Shown here: piece after piece, positions 47,858 to 57,663 of the stretch
Layout of the letters: each line of letters begins with the position of its first letter
Numbering within the stretch: position 1 is the first letter of the stretch
Assembly: GCA_949287835.1 (NCBI GenBank)
Contig: CASEHV010000022.1
Span: forward strand, 57,575-121,574
Length of the DNA: 64,000 nt
Source of the DNA: an uncultured Helicobacter sp.
GTDB lineage: Bacteria; Campylobacterota; Campylobacteria; Campylobacterales; Helicobacteraceae
Reading direction: 5' to 3'
Notes under the pieces: model-generated
Told to the model about the DNA's origin: nothing
The model's input: the letters and a program-made list of their open reading frames with translations, nothing else
The model's database searches: none
Position numbers and translations under genes: made by a program

Positions 47858-48262
47858 ATGAGTTATAGAGTAACCACAAATACACCTATTTTAGATACAG
47901 AATGTCTTATTGAAGCCTTGAGGCAATGTGCCTTGCAATACAATCAGCAAGGTAGCAATATTTATATTTCATCTTATGGAATCACATATCAGAAATCTGG
48001 AGAAAGCTATGTGGTTACACATGAAGACTATATAAATCAGAGAGAAATTATAAATAAAATCGAGGATATTTACAAACAACAATACAAGCAAAAGCTAGAG
48101 AGGATAGAGGAGGAGCAAAGAGCAGCAGAGGAAGAGAGGCTTCGCAAATTGCGAGAGGAGAAAAAACAGCAGCTAATAGAGAAGGCAAAAAAGCAGGGCT
48201 ATAAAGTCAAGGAAGTAGTAATGGATAATAAAATCCAGCTTGTCTGCGTGCGATATTCCTAA
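47858..48262 (+). CDS. DUF1257 (Ycf35-like) protein
   Basis: The 134-residue protein begins with a strand-helix unit (TEC LIEALRQCALQYNQ), has a central Arg/Glu/Lys-rich helix (about residues 75-110) and ends KKQGYKVKEVVMDNKIQLVC. This C-terminal pattern and the size fit DUF1257, which includes the plastid-encoded Ycf35. The charged central helix is longer than I would expect. The family has no established activity. Its occurrence beside a Ycf46-like ATPase, DUF2997 and a radical SAM gene is the main support for the assignment. Confidence 0.6.
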   Translation: MSYRVTTNTPILDTECLIEALRQCALQYNQQGSNIYISSYGITYQKSGESYVVTHEDYINQREIINKIEDIYKQQYKQKLERIEEEQRAAEEERLRKLREEKKQQLIEKAKKQGYKVKEVVMDNKIQLVCVRYS

Positions 48263-48273
48263 GAGTGTTAGCC

Positions 48274-48864
48274 ATGAATATGAGAGTGGCAAATATAAAG
48301 ACATACTCTTTGATATATGGTTTTGAGCCATGCTTTGTGATATGGACGCAGGGCTGTCCTCTGCACTGCAAGGGCTGCTGGAATCAGGATACATGGGACT
48401 TTCATGGCGGATATGAAATAAGTATCGATGATATTTTAGGACAGATAGAGATACAAAGAAAAAGTGAAAAGCCAATTTCTGCGGTAACAATACTAGGTGG
48501 CGAACCATTTTATCAATATGAATCTTTGAGTGCGTTAGTTAGCGGCATTAGGGCAATGGATTTAGGAATCATCTGTTATAGTGGCTATGAGATAGATGAG
48601 CTTGTAGCCATGAAAAAAGATTCTATATTTCGCGATATTGATGTGCTAATCTCGGGTCGCTATGAGGAATCTTTGAGAGATACCACATTGCAGCTTCGTG
48701 GTTCTAGCAATCAGACTTTAACTTTTCTCTCACAAAGATATAGTCAGAAGAATATTAGAGATGCGAACTATGTAGAGTTTGAGATTGACGAGTTTGGCGC
48801 CATAGGCACATTTGGCTATCCAGATTTATCCATTATCCCTACTCTTGCTACCAAAAATCAATAA
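48274..48864 (+). CDS. NrdG-like radical SAM (4Fe-4S single-cluster) protein
   Basis: The 196-residue protein carries the radical SAM cluster motif CxxxCxxC in IWTQGCPLHCKGCWNQDTWD (about residues 26-33), the SAM-binding GGEP (in TILGGEPFYQYE) and a compact, NrdG/activase-like length. Such proteins activate glycyl radical enzymes or modify a partner protein or RNA. No glycyl radical enzyme gene is adjacent, which argues against simple ribonucleotide reductase activation. The N-terminus is taken as the ATG at 48274; GTG at 48265 and ATG at 48280 are alternatives. The end overlaps nhaA, transcribed toward it, by 39 bp. Confidence 0.82.
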   Translation: MNMRVANIKTYSLIYGFEPCFVIWTQGCPLHCKGCWNQDTWDFHGGYEISIDDILGQIEIQRKSEKPISAVTILGGEPFYQYESLSALVSGIRAMDLGIICYSGYEIDELVAMKKDSIFRDIDVLISGRYEESLRDTTLQLRGSSNQTLTFLSQRYSQKNIRDANYVEFEIDEFGAIGTFGYPDLSIIPTLATKNQ

Positions 48865-50127
48865 GAATATCACGCCTATGATACATGATGATAGCGAGGC
48901 TATGAGTATGGTTATCTTTGATAGCTCTTTTGCCGCCTCTGTGTCAAAGGCTAGTTGTGAGACAAATAGCGACATGGTAAAGCCGATACCCGCCAGCATT
49001 CCTGCGCCGATGATACTAGCCCATGAGATTCCATCGGGTCGCTTTGCTACTCCTAGCTTTTCACACAGGAATGTAGCAAGGAAGATTCCGACAGGTTTGC
49101 CGACTACAAGACCTAGGAAAACTCCCAAAAATATATGGTCAATGCTAAAATCAAATTGACTGCCAATGCTAACGCCAGCATTTGCAAAGGCAAAAAGTGG
49201 CATGATAAAATATGCACTCCATGGATGCAAAAAATGCTCTAGTCGCAAAAGTGGATTCTGTGTATCAATAATATTTTGATGAATCTCATGTATAAACTCG
49301 ACACTATGAGTATCTAGGAGTATGCAATCATCTTGTTGTTTATGCTTTGCCCTCTTACTCCAAAGTTTTATTTTCTCACCAAAGGAGCTAAAATTCTGCT
49401 TTGCCCTCACAGGAATGCAAAATGCCAGAATCACCGCCGATATGGTAGCGTGAATCCCACTTGCATGCACAAAAAACCATAGCAGCACTCCAAGTGCAAG
49501 ATAGACTTTTAATTGCTTGATACCAAGATAATTACACACAATAAGCAATGCGATGACAATGCCAGAGGCTAACATATAAGAGGCACTAATATCTCCGCCA
49601 TAAAATAGGGCAATCACCACGATAGCCCCCAAATCATCGACTACAGCTAGTGTAACCAAAAAAACTTTCAACGCTATAGGGACGCGTTTGCCTAGCATGA
49701 GCATAACGCCTAGAGCGAAAGCAATATCTGTTGCCATTGGGATTCCAAAGCCATGGCTAGAGGCAGTCCCCATGTTTAGCACATAATATATTAACCCTGG
49801 CACTATCATGCCACCTAGTGCTGCAATGGCGGGGAATGCCGACTTTGAGAATGAGTTTAATTCTCCAAAGAGCATTTCACGTTTTATCTCAAGACCCACT
49901 AGGAGAAAGAAAAACGACATCAATACATCATTTATCCAGTGATGCAAAGACATGCCGACAAAATACTCGCCTAGACTAAAACCAAAATTTAGATGAAAAA
50001 AATCTCTATATAAATCCCCCAAAGCCGAGTTTGCCACGATGAGGGCAAGTGCGGTGCTAATGGCAAGGAAAATCCCCCCGAAGGTTTCACTTCTAATGAA
50101 ATCTAGCAGTATCTTGGTAACATTCAT
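48826..50127 (-). CDS. nhaA: Na+/H+ antiporter NhaA
   Basis: NhaA exchanges sodium for protons at the inner membrane, important for pH and salt homeostasis. The 433-residue protein has the expected helices. It has FFLLVGLEIKREMLFGEL, GIPMATDIAFALGVMLMLG with the Asp of the discontinuous helices, the catalytic LAVVDDLGAIVVIALFYG Asp pair, and PLFAFANAGVSIG. A hydrophilic loop of about 40 residues in the middle (around SKRAKHKQQDDCILLDTHS) fits the longer Helicobacter type. Convergent with the radical SAM gene. Confidence 0.95.
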   Translation of the reverse strand: MNVTKILLDFIRSETFGGIFLAISTALALIVANSALGDLYRDFFHLNFGFSLGEYFVGMSLHHWINDVLMSFFFLLVGLEIKREMLFGELNSFSKSAFPAIAALGGMIVPGLIYYVLNMGTASSHGFGIPMATDIAFALGVMLMLGKRVPIALKVFLVTLAVVDDLGAIVVIALFYGGDISASYMLASGIVIALLIVCNYLGIKQLKVYLALGVLLWFFVHASGIHATISAVILAFCIPVRAKQNFSSFGEKIKLWSKRAKHKQQDDCILLDTHSVEFIHEIHQNIIDTQNPLLRLEHFLHPWSAYFIMPLFAFANAGVSIGSQFDFSIDHIFLGVFLGLVVGKPVGIFLATFLCEKLGVAKRPDGISWASIIGAGMLAGIGFTMSLFVSQLAFDTEAAKELSKITILIASLSSCIIGVIFLLIFGSKSRDNG

Positions 50128-50231
50128 AATCTCTCCTTATCAAACATGCACTAGATTATAAAGAAAAATGTTTAAGCATATACTAAGACATCGTAAAGAC
50201 TTCCTAGTTTTCGCTAGAATCCAACATAAAA

Positions 50232-50876
50232 ATGGAATCTAGCATGCAGATAAATACAATAAATCCATCGTTTATCAAATCCATTAGTCATATATCTCAG
50301 GCAATTCCACCGCAATGCACCGAGATAGCCATGCTTGGTCGAAGCAATGTAGGCAAGAGCTCTTTAATCAATCTTTTACTTGGCACAAAGCTAGCAAAAA
50401 GTTCAAGCACACCAGGGAAGACTAGATTGATTAATTTCTTTAGTGCGACCTTTAGACTTAAAAGCGATGAAAAAATCCTAGATATTCCACTTGTGCTAAT
50501 TGATTTTCCAGGCTTTGGCTATGCAAAGGTAGATAAAGGCACAAAGCGGGAGTGGGATAGGAATCTAAGCGAGTTTATAGCGCATCGTAGTAGTATCAAG
50601 TTATTTTGTCATCTCATAGATTCTAGACATATAAATCTTGATATGGATTCTAATATTTCTGCATTTCTACATCAATGCAAGAGGGCAGACTGCAATATTA
50701 TACAAATCTACACAAAGGCAGACAAGCTAAATAGCAAGGATTTAGCAGCATTAAAAAATCGCTTAGTCATATCTGCTTTAAGGACAAAAGAAAAAGATTT
50801 ATTTTCATTAAAAAAAGCTATTATAGAGGGGGGACTTGGTAATGATTTGATGAGTATTTTTAGTAACACAGACTAG
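50232..50876 (+). CDS. engB: Ribosome biogenesis GTP-binding protein EngB/YsxC
   Basis: EngB is an essential GTPase for 50S assembly. The 214-residue product has G1 LGRSNVGKSSLINLL, G2 TPGKTRLINFF, G3 DFPGFGYAKV and G4 YTKADK, the family order. The start may be the ATG at 50232 or the in-frame ATG at 50244; neither has an obvious ribosome site. It lies between nhaA and the S10 operon. Confidence 0.94.
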   Translation: MESSMQINTINPSFIKSISHISQAIPPQCTEIAMLGRSNVGKSSLINLLLGTKLAKSSSTPGKTRLINFFSATFRLKSDEKILDIPLVLIDFPGFGYAKVDKGTKREWDRNLSEFIAHRSSIKLFCHLIDSRHINLDMDSNISAFLHQCKRADCNIIQIYTKADKLNSKDLAALKNRLVISALRTKEKDLFSLKKAIIEGGLGNDLMSIFSNTD

Positions 50877-50936
50877 AATTTAAGCAACAGATAGCCTACT
50901 TTCTTGACTTACTCTCTTTTTTGCGTTATAATAACA

Positions 50937-50942
50937 ATTTGT
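50937..50942 (+). promoter_or_regulatory. Probable -10 of the S10 operon
   Basis: TATAAT, 24 bp before rpsJ. A TTGACT lies further up at 50904-50909 but at 27 bp it is too far for a standard -35. T-rich DNA between them fits the epsilonproteobacterial sigma-70 pattern. Confidence 0.5.
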
Positions 50943-50965
50943 GTTTTTTGAGTTAAGGGAATTTT

Positions 50966-51277
50966 ATGCAAAAAATTAGACTAAAACTGAAAGCTTATGA
51001 CCACAGGGTGCTTGATAGGTCGATAGCTGCAATAGTCAATGCTGTTAAGAGGACAGGTTCTGAGATTGTGGGACCGATTCCTCTTCCTACTAGAAAGAGA
51101 CGATACACTGTGTTACGTTCGCCTCATGTTAATAAGGATTCTAGAGAGCAGTTTGAGATAAGAATACATAGCAGAATCATCGACATCACTTCCGCTACGG
51201 GTGAAACCGTAGATGGTTTAATGAATCTTGACTTAGCACCAGAAGTCGATGTAGAAGTAATGTCTATGGATAAATAA
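50966..51277 (+). CDS. rpsJ: Ribosomal protein S10
   Basis: S10 is a 30S head protein and also NusE, which partners NusG. The 103-residue product begins [19 protein letters not shown] and contains [20 protein letters not shown]. It is first in the S10/spc operon that runs to infA. Confidence 0.98.
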   Translation: MQKIRLKLKAYDHRVLDRSIAAIVNAVKRTGSEIVGPIPLPTRKRRYTVLRSPHVNKDSREQFEIRIHSRIIDITSATGETVDGLMNLDLAPEVDVEVMSMDK

Positions 51278-51297
51278 ATATTTAGGTGTGATTGGTT

Positions 51298-51873
51298 ATG
51301 GAATTTATAGTTCAAAAGGTTGGCATGAGTAGGACGCTATCTGCCCCTAGCGTTGCGGTTACATTGCTAAAGCTAGTTAATACGAAGGTTTGTAGCGTAG
51401 GAGAGAATGGAAAGGCTCTTGTATCCTATCCGAGTGGCAAGAGAAGTAATAAAGCGATAGCTGGGAATCAGAAAAAATATAATCTAAGCAAAGAATATAA
51501 CACTTTCTGTATGCTTGATATTGGAAATGGTAGCCTAGAGGGTCTCGATTACTCTGTTCTTACTCCTAATAAAAAAGTGAAACTTCGTTTTAAGACTAAG
51601 GGACGTGGCTTTAGTGGTGCTATGAAGCGATGGAATTTCGCAGGTGGTCCTGCCGCGCATGGTAGTAGATTCCATAGGCGACTAGGTTCTATAGGAAATA
51701 GAGAGTGGCCAGGCAGGGTGCAGCCCGGTAAGAAAATGGCTGGGCATTATGGAAATGAGTTTGTAAGTGTCAAATCAGAGGTTATTTCCTTTGATTCTCA
51801 AAGTGGCATTATTGCAGTGAAGGGTTCTGTGGCAGGTGCGAATGGCGCTTGTGGCAGACTTTTTTGTTTATAG
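51298..51873 (+). CDS. rplC: Ribosomal protein L3
   Basis: L3 is an early 50S assembly protein reaching toward the peptidyl transferase centre. The 191-residue protein begins [13 protein letters not shown]. It has the methylation-loop region [20 protein letters not shown] and [18 protein letters not shown] [18 protein letters not shown]. The ATG at 51298 is preferred over the TTG two codons earlier. It lies 20 bp after rpsJ. Confidence 0.97.
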   Translation: MEFIVQKVGMSRTLSAPSVAVTLLKLVNTKVCSVGENGKALVSYPSGKRSNKAIAGNQKKYNLSKEYNTFCMLDIGNGSLEGLDYSVLTPNKKVKLRFKTKGRGFSGAMKRWNFAGGPAAHGSRFHRRLGSIGNREWPGRVQPGKKMAGHYGNEFVSVKSEVISFDSQSGIIAVKGSVAGANGACGRLFCL

Positions 51874-51883
51874 ATAGGATTTT

Positions 51884-52501
51884 ATGATGAGTAAGGCTAT
51901 TGTATTAGACGAAAATTTTGCACGTAGCGGTGAGCTAGACTTACCTAGCAGATATGATGAAATCAATGAACACAATCTATATTTATACGTAAAGTCCTAT
52001 CTATCTAGTATTAGGGCGAATGGGGCACATGTAAAAACACGAGGTCTTGTAAGCGGTGGCGGTAAAAAGCCATGGTCTCAAAAAGGTGGTGGTAGAGCCA
52101 GAGCGGGTAGCATTACTTCTCCTGTGTTTGTAGGCGGTGGTGTTAGTCATGGTCCTAGCAACAATAAAAACTACATTCTCAAGGTCAATAAGAAGCAACG
52201 AAGACTAGCCCTAGAATTTGCACTCAAGCAAAAGGCACAGGAGAATGCGCTTTTTGTAGTAGATTCCATAAAAGTCGAAAGTGGTAAGACAAAAGATGCT
52301 TTTAGTAAATTCCAAAAGATTGGTGCTAAAAGCGTGTTGTTTGTAACAAGCCTAAGCGATGAGAAAACATTTCTATCTTTTAGGAATCTAAGAAAATGTT
52401 ATCTGTCCGATGCAGATGAGTTAAATGCCTATCTTGTCTCGACATTTAGAAGTGTCGTGATAGAGAGAGAAGTGTTTGAAGAGATAGTGAAAAGGGGATA
52501 A
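51884..52501 (+). CDS. rplD: Ribosomal protein L4
   Basis: L4 lines the exit tunnel of the 50S subunit and in E. coli also represses the S10 operon. The 205-residue protein contains the tunnel loop [20 protein letters not shown] followed by [13 protein letters not shown]. Two adjacent ATG codons (51884, 51887) could both start it. It sits 10 bp after rplC and 1 bp before rplW. Confidence 0.97.
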   Translation: MMSKAIVLDENFARSGELDLPSRYDEINEHNLYLYVKSYLSSIRANGAHVKTRGLVSGGGKKPWSQKGGGRARAGSITSPVFVGGGVSHGPSNNKNYILKVNKKQRRLALEFALKQKAQENALFVVDSIKVESGKTKDAFSKFQKIGAKSVLFVTSLSDEKTFLSFRNLRKCYLSDADELNAYLVSTFRSVVIEREVFEEIVKRG

Positions 52502-52502
52502 G

Positions 52503-52784
52503 ATGGCGGATATTTCTGATATAAAGATGATTCTATATACTGAAAAATCTCTTGGACTAAGGGAAAAAGGCGTTATCGTCTTGCAGACCTCTACTCGTAT
52601 GACAAAAAATAAACTTAAACAAATATCTAAAGAATATTTTGGTTTTACTCCTTTAAGCATTAATTCCATGAGGCAAAGTGGCAAGACAAAACGTTTTAGG
52701 GGTAGAGTTGGCAAGAGAGCAGATTTTAAGAAGTTTTATATCAAAGTGCCTGAGGGTGCTGATGTAAATGCTTTTAATGTTTAG
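52503..52784 (+). CDS. rplW: Ribosomal protein L23
   Basis: L23 lies at the tunnel exit and docks SRP and trigger factor. The 93-residue protein has [16 protein letters not shown] at its N-terminus and [20 protein letters not shown] in the conserved loop. The start is 1 bp after the rplD stop. Confidence 0.96.
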   Translation: MADISDIKMILYTEKSLGLREKGVIVLQTSTRMTKNKLKQISKEYFGFTPLSINSMRQSGKTKRFRGRVGKRADFKKFYIKVPEGADVNAFNV

Positions 52785-52802
52785 GATAGAAGGAGAATTT
52801 AT

Positions 52803-53630
52803 ATGGCAATAAAAACCTATAAACCATATACGCCTAGCAGGAGGTTTATGACTACTCTTAGCTCTAGCGATATTACTGCCAAGCCTAGCGTTAGAAAACT
52901 ACTAATCAAACTACCTACAACCGCTGGTAGAAACAATAGAGGCAGAATCACAAGTAGGCATAAAGGCGGCGGGGTTAAGAAACTTTATAGAATCATAGAC
53001 TTCAAACGCAATAAGTTTAATATCGAGGGCAAAGTTAGTGCTATCGAGTATGACCCGTATAGAAATTGTCGCATTGCACTTGTAACCTACAAAGACGGTG
53101 AAAAAAGATATATTATCTTGCCTAGTGGTTTGGGTATTGGTGATGTTGTAATTTCTGCTGAGGGTGGTCTTGATGTGAAAAATGGCTTTGCTATGAAGCT
53201 AAAAAATATTCCAATAGGGACGATTGTCCATAATGTAGAGATGAATCCAAAGGCAGGTGGTGCAATCGCTAGAAGTGCTGGTGCATACGCACAAATTATG
53301 GGTAGAGAAGGAAAATACACCATACTAAGAATGCCAAGTGGAGAAATGCGATACATTTTAGAGGAATGTATGGCTACCATAGGCACGGTTGGAAATGAGG
53401 ATTTTGCAAACATATCCATAGGTAAGGCGGGTCGCAATCGATACAGAGGTATAAGACCGCAGACTAGAGGTAGTGCGATGAACCCAGTTGATCACCCGCA
53501 TGGTGGTGGTGAGGGTAAAACAGGCTCTAGCGGACACCCTGTTTCACCTTGGGGGACTCCAGCTAAGGGTTACAAAACTAGACGTAAGAAGTTAAGCGAT
53601 AAGCTAATTATCTCTAAGAGAAAGAAGTAA
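52803..53630 (+). CDS. rplB: Ribosomal protein L2
   Basis: L2 is needed for subunit joining and peptidyl transfer. The 275-residue product has [20 protein letters not shown] near the N-terminus and the conserved C-terminal [20 protein letters not shown]. It has normal length and position before rpsS. Confidence 0.98.
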   Translation: MAIKTYKPYTPSRRFMTTLSSSDITAKPSVRKLLIKLPTTAGRNNRGRITSRHKGGGVKKLYRIIDFKRNKFNIEGKVSAIEYDPYRNCRIALVTYKDGEKRYIILPSGLGIGDVVISAEGGLDVKNGFAMKLKNIPIGTIVHNVEMNPKAGGAIARSAGAYAQIMGREGKYTILRMPSGEMRYILEECMATIGTVGNEDFANISIGKAGRNRYRGIRPQTRGSAMNPVDHPHGGGEGKTGSSGHPVSPWGTPAKGYKTRRKKLSDKLIISKRKK

Positions 53631-53639
53631 GGATTAAGA

Positions 53640-53921
53640 ATGGCTAGATCTACAAAGAAGGGTCCATTTATAGATGAATCTTTGCATAAGAAAGTCTTAA
53701 AAGCTAAGAGTAGCAAGGACAACAAACCTATTAAAACATGGTCTAGGAGAAGCACGATTCTACCTGATATGATAGGGCTTACATTTAATGTTCATAATGG
53801 CAAGACTTTTATACCTGTTTATATCACTGAGAATCATGTCGGCTATAAGCTAGGCGAGTTTTCCCCTACGCGGACATTCAAGGGGCATAAGGGTAGCGTT
53901 CAAAAGAAGATTGGTAAGTAA
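53640..53921 (+). CDS. rpsS: Ribosomal protein S19
   Basis: S19 binds 16S rRNA in the 30S head together with S13. The 93-residue protein begins [19 protein letters not shown] and has [19 protein letters not shown] and [14 protein letters not shown]. It lies between rplB and rplV. Confidence 0.98.
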   Translation: MARSTKKGPFIDESLHKKVLKAKSSKDNKPIKTWSRRSTILPDMIGLTFNVHNGKTFIPVYITENHVGYKLGEFSPTRTFKGHKGSVQKKIGK

Positions 53922-53942
53922 TGGATATTGGAGAAGAGGCTG

Positions 53943-54338
53943 ATGAGCAAAAGAAGTATTGATTTTGATAGTTCTATCTCTAGGGCTAGGTATGTTAGAT
54001 TATCGCCTACCAAAGCTAGATTGATTGCTAGGCAGGTGCAGGGCATGAGTGCCGAGTTGGCTTTAGCGAGTTTGGAATTTACTCCAAACAAAGCTGCGAG
54101 GATAATCTACAAGACACTTGCGTCTGCTATTGCTAATTCTGGCATGGACGCGACTAATCTAAAAGTGGTTTCATGTAGAGTTGATGGCGGTCCTGTGCTA
54201 AGACGTATTAGACCTAGGGCTAGAGGTAGGGCTACTCCTATTAGAAAGCCTATGTCGCATGTTTATGTGGAGGTGCGTAATGCTAGTAGCGTTGATAAAA
54301 AGAAAAAGGTTGTTGATAATGGGAGCGAGGTTAAATAA
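53943..54338 (+). CDS. rplV: Ribosomal protein L22
   Basis: L22 lines the exit tunnel and binds several 23S domains. The 131-residue product has [40 protein letters not shown] and the tunnel hairpin [16 protein letters not shown]. The ATG at 53943 is preferred over a TTG at 53928. The C-terminus overlaps rpsC by 1 bp. Confidence 0.96.
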   Translation: MSKRSIDFDSSISRARYVRLSPTKARLIARQVQGMSAELALASLEFTPNKAARIIYKTLASAIANSGMDATNLKVVSCRVDGGPVLRRIRPRARGRATPIRKPMSHVYVEVRNASSVDKKKKVVDNGSEVK

Positions 54339-55024
54339 TGGGTCAAAAAGTTAATCCGATAGGTCTTAGACTTGGAATCAATAGAAATTGGATTTCCAGA
54401 TGGTTTCCAGATACACGTAATACACCTAGCCGAATTGGCGAGGATTACACTATAAGGAAGTTTCTAAAAAAAGAACTTTATTATGCTAGTGTTAGTGAGA
54501 TTATCATAGAGCGAATTGCAAATAAACTTCGTATTACGGTCGTAGCAGCAAAGCCGGGATTAATAATAGGCAAAAAAGGTGCAGATATTGAGAAAATCAA
54601 AGAGAGCCTTTGTAAGCTAGTCCATAAAGATGTTTCTATTAATATTAAAGAGGTAAAAAGACATCATTCAAACGCACAATTAGCTGCCGAGAGCGTTGCG
54701 GTGCAGCTTGAGAGAAGAGTTGCATTTAGACGTGCGATGAAAAAGGTTATGCAGGCTGCTATGAAGTCTGAGGCAAAAGGGATTAAGATAAAAGTCTCTG
54801 GTAGATTAGCAGGGGCGGAAATGGCAAGGACAGAGTGGTATATGGAGGGTAGAGTTCCTCTTCATACACTCAGAGCCAAAATAGATTATGGTTTTGCAGA
54901 AGCTTCTACAACTTATGGAATCATAGGTGTTAAAGTTTGGATATTTAAAGGCGAGATTTTACAACGAGGCATTCGTGCCACAGATGGTTCAAGAGAATCT
55001 CGTCCTAGAGGCAAGAGGAGATAA
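54338..55024 (+). CDS. rpsC: Ribosomal protein S3
   Basis: S3 sits at the mRNA entry and helps unwind mRNA. The 228-residue product begins [18 protein letters not shown], has the KH domain [17 protein letters not shown], and [20 protein letters not shown] in the C-terminal domain. It overlaps the rplV stop (TAATG). Confidence 0.98.
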   Translation: MGQKVNPIGLRLGINRNWISRWFPDTRNTPSRIGEDYTIRKFLKKELYYASVSEIIIERIANKLRITVVAAKPGLIIGKKGADIEKIKESLCKLVHKDVSINIKEVKRHHSNAQLAAESVAVQLERRVAFRRAMKKVMQAAMKSEAKGIKIKVSGRLAGAEMARTEWYMEGRVPLHTLRAKIDYGFAEASTTYGIIGVKVWIFKGEILQRGIRATDGSRESRPRGKRR

Positions 55025-55027
55025 GCT

Positions 55028-55453
55028 ATGTTAATGCCAAAAAGAACAAAATACAGAAAGCAAATGAAGGGTAGAAACAGAGGCAAGTCCTTTCGTGGAA
55101 ACACCCTAGCATTTGGAAATATCGGCATTAAAGCCCTAGAGCATGGCAGGATAGATTCCAGACAAATAGAATCTGCTAGGATTGCCATGACTAGACATAT
55201 TAAAAGGGCTGGTAAGGTATGGATTCGCGTGTTCCCTGATAAACCGCTGACTGCTAAACCACTAGAGGTTAGAATGGGTAAAGGTAAGGGAAGTGTGGAA
55301 AAATGGGTAATGAATATTAAGCCGGGTAGAATCATCTATGAAATGATAGGTATAGATTCTGCAACTGCAAGAGAGGCTTTCGCCCTAGCTCAAAGCAAAT
55401 TACCTTTTAAAACTAAGATTGTAACGAGTGAGGATGAAAATGAAATTTACTGA
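55028..55453 (+). CDS. rplP: Ribosomal protein L16
   Basis: L16 helps position A-site tRNA. The 141-residue protein begins [19 protein letters not shown] and contains [20 protein letters not shown] and [11 protein letters not shown]. Its end overlaps rpmC by 14 bp. Confidence 0.98.
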   Translation: MLMPKRTKYRKQMKGRNRGKSFRGNTLAFGNIGIKALEHGRIDSRQIESARIAMTRHIKRAGKVWIRVFPDKPLTAKPLEVRMGKGKGSVEKWVMNIKPGRIIYEMIGIDSATAREAFALAQSKLPFKTKIVTSEDENEIY

Positions 55454-55643
55454 ATTGAAAGATAAAGATTTAAATGAATTGCAGGCTTTATTGAAAGAGA
55501 AAAAGAGTGAATTGTTCGCCTTGAGAGTGCAGCTAAGACACAATCAAGTAACTAAAACAAGTCAAATTTCCTCAACGCGTAAAGACATTGCAAGAATCTC
55601 TACTGCTATAACTAAAAAGAAAAATGATAAGGATTCCAAATGA
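55440..55643 (+). CDS. rpmC: Ribosomal protein L29
   Basis: L29 lies near the tunnel exit. The 67-residue protein begins [20 protein letters not shown] and contains [20 protein letters not shown]. The ATG at 55440 (preceded by GTGAGG) is chosen over 55428, because the MKFTELKD start matches family proteins. It overlaps rplP by 14 bp and rpsQ by 4 bp, suggesting coupled translation. Confidence 0.93.
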   Translation: MKFTELKDKDLNELQALLKEKKSELFALRVQLRHNQVTKTSQISSTRKDIARISTAITKKKNDKDSK

Positions 55644-55906
55644 GCGAAATTTCATCTCACAAAAGACTTATTCAAGGAAAGGTAGTTAGCATAGCAGGAG
55701 ATAAGAGTGCGGTTGTGCTTGTGGAAAGAAAGGTGTTGCACCCTAAGTATCGAAAGATTGTTAAGAAATTTAAAAAATATATCGTGCATGATGAGAGCAA
55801 CAAAAGTAAGGTTGGTGATGTTGTATCCGCGATTGAGTGCCGACCGATTTCTAAACGCAAATCTTTTGAATTAAAAGATATTTTGGTTAGCGGAGTTTCT
55901 GAATGA
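55640..55906 (+). CDS. rpsQ: Ribosomal protein S17
   Basis: S17 is a primary 16S rRNA-binding protein with an OB fold. The 88-residue product has [40 protein letters not shown] and [20 protein letters not shown]. It overlaps rpmC and rplN by 4 bp each. Confidence 0.97.
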   Translation: MSEISSHKRLIQGKVVSIAGDKSAVVLVERKVLHPKYRKIVKKFKKYIVHDESNKSKVGDVVSAIECRPISKRKSFELKDILVSGVSE

Positions 55907-56271
55907 TACAGAGTTTCACTAGATTAAATGTCGCTGATAATAGTGGCGCAAAAGAGGTAATGTGCATAAAGGTTCTTGGTGGTAGTCATAGAATGTATGC
56001 AAGTGTGGGAGATGTCATAGTCGTATCTGTCAAAAAGGCAATACCAAATGGTAAGGTTAAAAAAGGACAGGTTATTAAGGCGGTAGTCGTTAGGACTAAA
56101 AAAGAGATTCACAGAGATAATGGCACACTTGTCCGTTTTGACGATAATGCTGTCGTGCTTTTAGACGCGAAAAAAGAGCCTATTGGCACGAGAATCTTTG
56201 GTCCTGTTAGTAGGGAAGTTAGATATGCTAACTTTATGAAAATAATATCTTTGGCACCGGAGGTTCTATAA
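55903..56271 (+). CDS. rplN: Ribosomal protein L14
   Basis: L14 contributes to the intersubunit bridge. The 122-residue product has [20 protein letters not shown] and [20 protein letters not shown] at the expected ends. It shares one base with the rplX start codon (TAATG). Confidence 0.98.
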   Translation: MIQSFTRLNVADNSGAKEVMCIKVLGGSHRMYASVGDVIVVSVKKAIPNGKVKKGQVIKAVVVRTKKEIHRDNGTLVRFDDNAVVLLDAKKEPIGTRIFGPVSREVRYANFMKIISLAPEVL

Positions 56272-56501
56272 TGGCTAAGGTAAAGTTAAAGATAAAAAAA
56301 GGCGATAATGTAATAATTATCACAGGTGATGATAAGGGTAAGAGCGGGGAAGTCCTTGCAGTATTTCCAAAGACTAGAAAGATTATCGTGAAAGATTGCA
56401 ATGTCGTTAAGAAAGCAATCAAGCCTAGCGAGGAAAATAATAGAGGCGGCTTTATTAGCAAGGAAATGCCTATCGACATTTCGAATGTGAAAAAGTCCTA
56501 A
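56271..56501 (+). CDS. rplX: Ribosomal protein L24
   Basis: L24 initiates 50S assembly. The 76-residue product carries the KOW motif [20 protein letters not shown] and a conserved [15 protein letters not shown]. It is shorter than the E. coli protein, a known feature of related bacteria. Confidence 0.96.
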   Translation: MAKVKLKIKKGDNVIIITGDDKGKSGEVLAVFPKTRKIIVKDCNVVKKAIKPSEENNRGGFISKEMPIDISNVKKS

Positions 56502-56513
56502 TTGGAGATTTGT

Positions 56514-57059
56514 ATGTATGCGTTAAAAGAGCGTTATAATAAAGAGATAAAAGAGCAGTTGAGGACTGACCTTGACATTAAAAATGTGCATTTGATACCA
56601 AAGCTAGAGAAAATTGTTGTAAGTGTTGGTGCAGGTGATTATGCAAAAGAGGCAAAAGTTATGCAAAACATAGCCGATACAATCGCATTAATCACGGGGC
56701 AGAAAGCAATTATTACTAAGGCAAAGAAATCTGTCGCTGGGTTTAAGATTCGCGAGGGTATGCCTATGGGTGTCAAAGTAACTCTTAGAAATAATATGAT
56801 GTATAACTTTTTAGAGAAGCTAATCGTTATAGCATTGCCTAGGGTGAAAGACTTTAGGGGTGTTTCTAGGAATGGCTTTGATGGCAGAGGCAATTATAGC
56901 TTTGGCTTGAGTGAGCAGCTAATGTTTCCAGAAGTAGTATATGATGATATTATGGTAACTCATGGACTAAATGTAGCAATTGTTACAAGCACAAATAGCG
57001 ATAAGGAAGCATTTAGATTATTAGAATTACTCGGCTTACCATTTTCTAAAGGGAGATAA
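56514..57059 (+). CDS. rplE: Ribosomal protein L5
   Basis: L5 binds 5S rRNA in the central protuberance. The 181-residue product, with [40 protein letters not shown] and RDFRG-like [20 protein letters not shown], has the length known from H. pylori. ATG 56514 has GGAG 6 nt upstream; an in-frame TTG at 56502 is rejected. Confidence 0.97.
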   Translation: MYALKERYNKEIKEQLRTDLDIKNVHLIPKLEKIVVSVGAGDYAKEAKVMQNIADTIALITGQKAIITKAKKSVAGFKIREGMPMGVKVTLRNNMMYNFLEKLIVIALPRVKDFRGVSRNGFDGRGNYSFGLSEQLMFPEVVYDDIMVTHGLNVAIVTSTNSDKEAFRLLELLGLPFSKGR

Positions 57060-57061
57060 TC

Positions 57062-57247
57062 GTGGCTAAAAAATCTATGATAGCAAAGGCAGCTAGAAAA
57101 GCTAAGTTCTCTGTCCGCAAATATACAAGATGTCAGGTGTGCGGCAGACCGCATTCTGTTTATAGAGATTTTGCGTTATGTAGAGTTTGCCTAAGGAAGA
57201 TGGGTAGCGAGGGCTTGATACCCGGATTAAGAAAAGCTAGTTGGTAG
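57062..57247 (+). CDS. rpsZ: Ribosomal protein S14 (zinc-binding, type Z)
   Basis: The 61-residue product is the short, zinc-carrying form of S14, with two CxxC knuckles, [23 protein letters not shown] start. Located between rplE and rpsH as usual. Confidence 0.97.
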   Translation: MAKKSMIAKAARKAKFSVRKYTRCQVCGRPHSVYRDFALCRVCLRKMGSEGLIPGLRKASW

Positions 57248-57258
57248 AGGATTGATAT

Positions 57259-57654
57259 ATGACGAATGATATTATTGCAGATTCTATAACTCGGATACGA
57301 AATGCCTCGATGAGACGAAAGGATAATACAGAGCTGTATTATGCAAAGATAGTAGTTAGCATTTTAGAGGTTTTTAAAAAGCATGAGTTCATTAAAGACT
57401 ATGCAGTGCAAGATGAGAATGGCAAAAAGTCGATTTCTGTTCAGTTAGCCTATGATGATTCTGGAATCCCAGCCATCAATGAGCTAGTTAGGATAAGTAA
57501 GCCGGGTAGAAGGGTCTATAAAGCCTCTAGCGAGTTAAAGAGATTCAAGAATGGCTATGGCGTATTGGTTGTTAGCACAAGTAAAGGCGTCATCTCAAAC
57601 TATGAAGCCTATAAGCAAAATGTGGGTGGCGAAGCCCTTTGTAGCATTTGGTAG
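57259..57654 (+). CDS. rpsH: Ribosomal protein S8
   Basis: S8 binds the central domain of 16S rRNA and in E. coli also represses the spc operon. The 131-residue product begins [20 protein letters not shown] and ends with [20 protein letters not shown] and GGEALCSIW. Confidence 0.97.
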   Translation: MTNDIIADSITRIRNASMRRKDNTELYYAKIVVSILEVFKKHEFIKDYAVQDENGKKSISVQLAYDDSGIPAINELVRISKPGRRVYKASSELKRFKNGYGVLVVSTSKGVISNYEAYKQNVGGEALCSIW

Positions 57655-57663
57655 GAGTTGCAG

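Noticed and set aside
48812..49159. Plus-strand frame of about 115 codons overlapping the end of nhaA
   Set aside because: Runs antisense to conserved NhaA membrane helices and has no supporting start signal.
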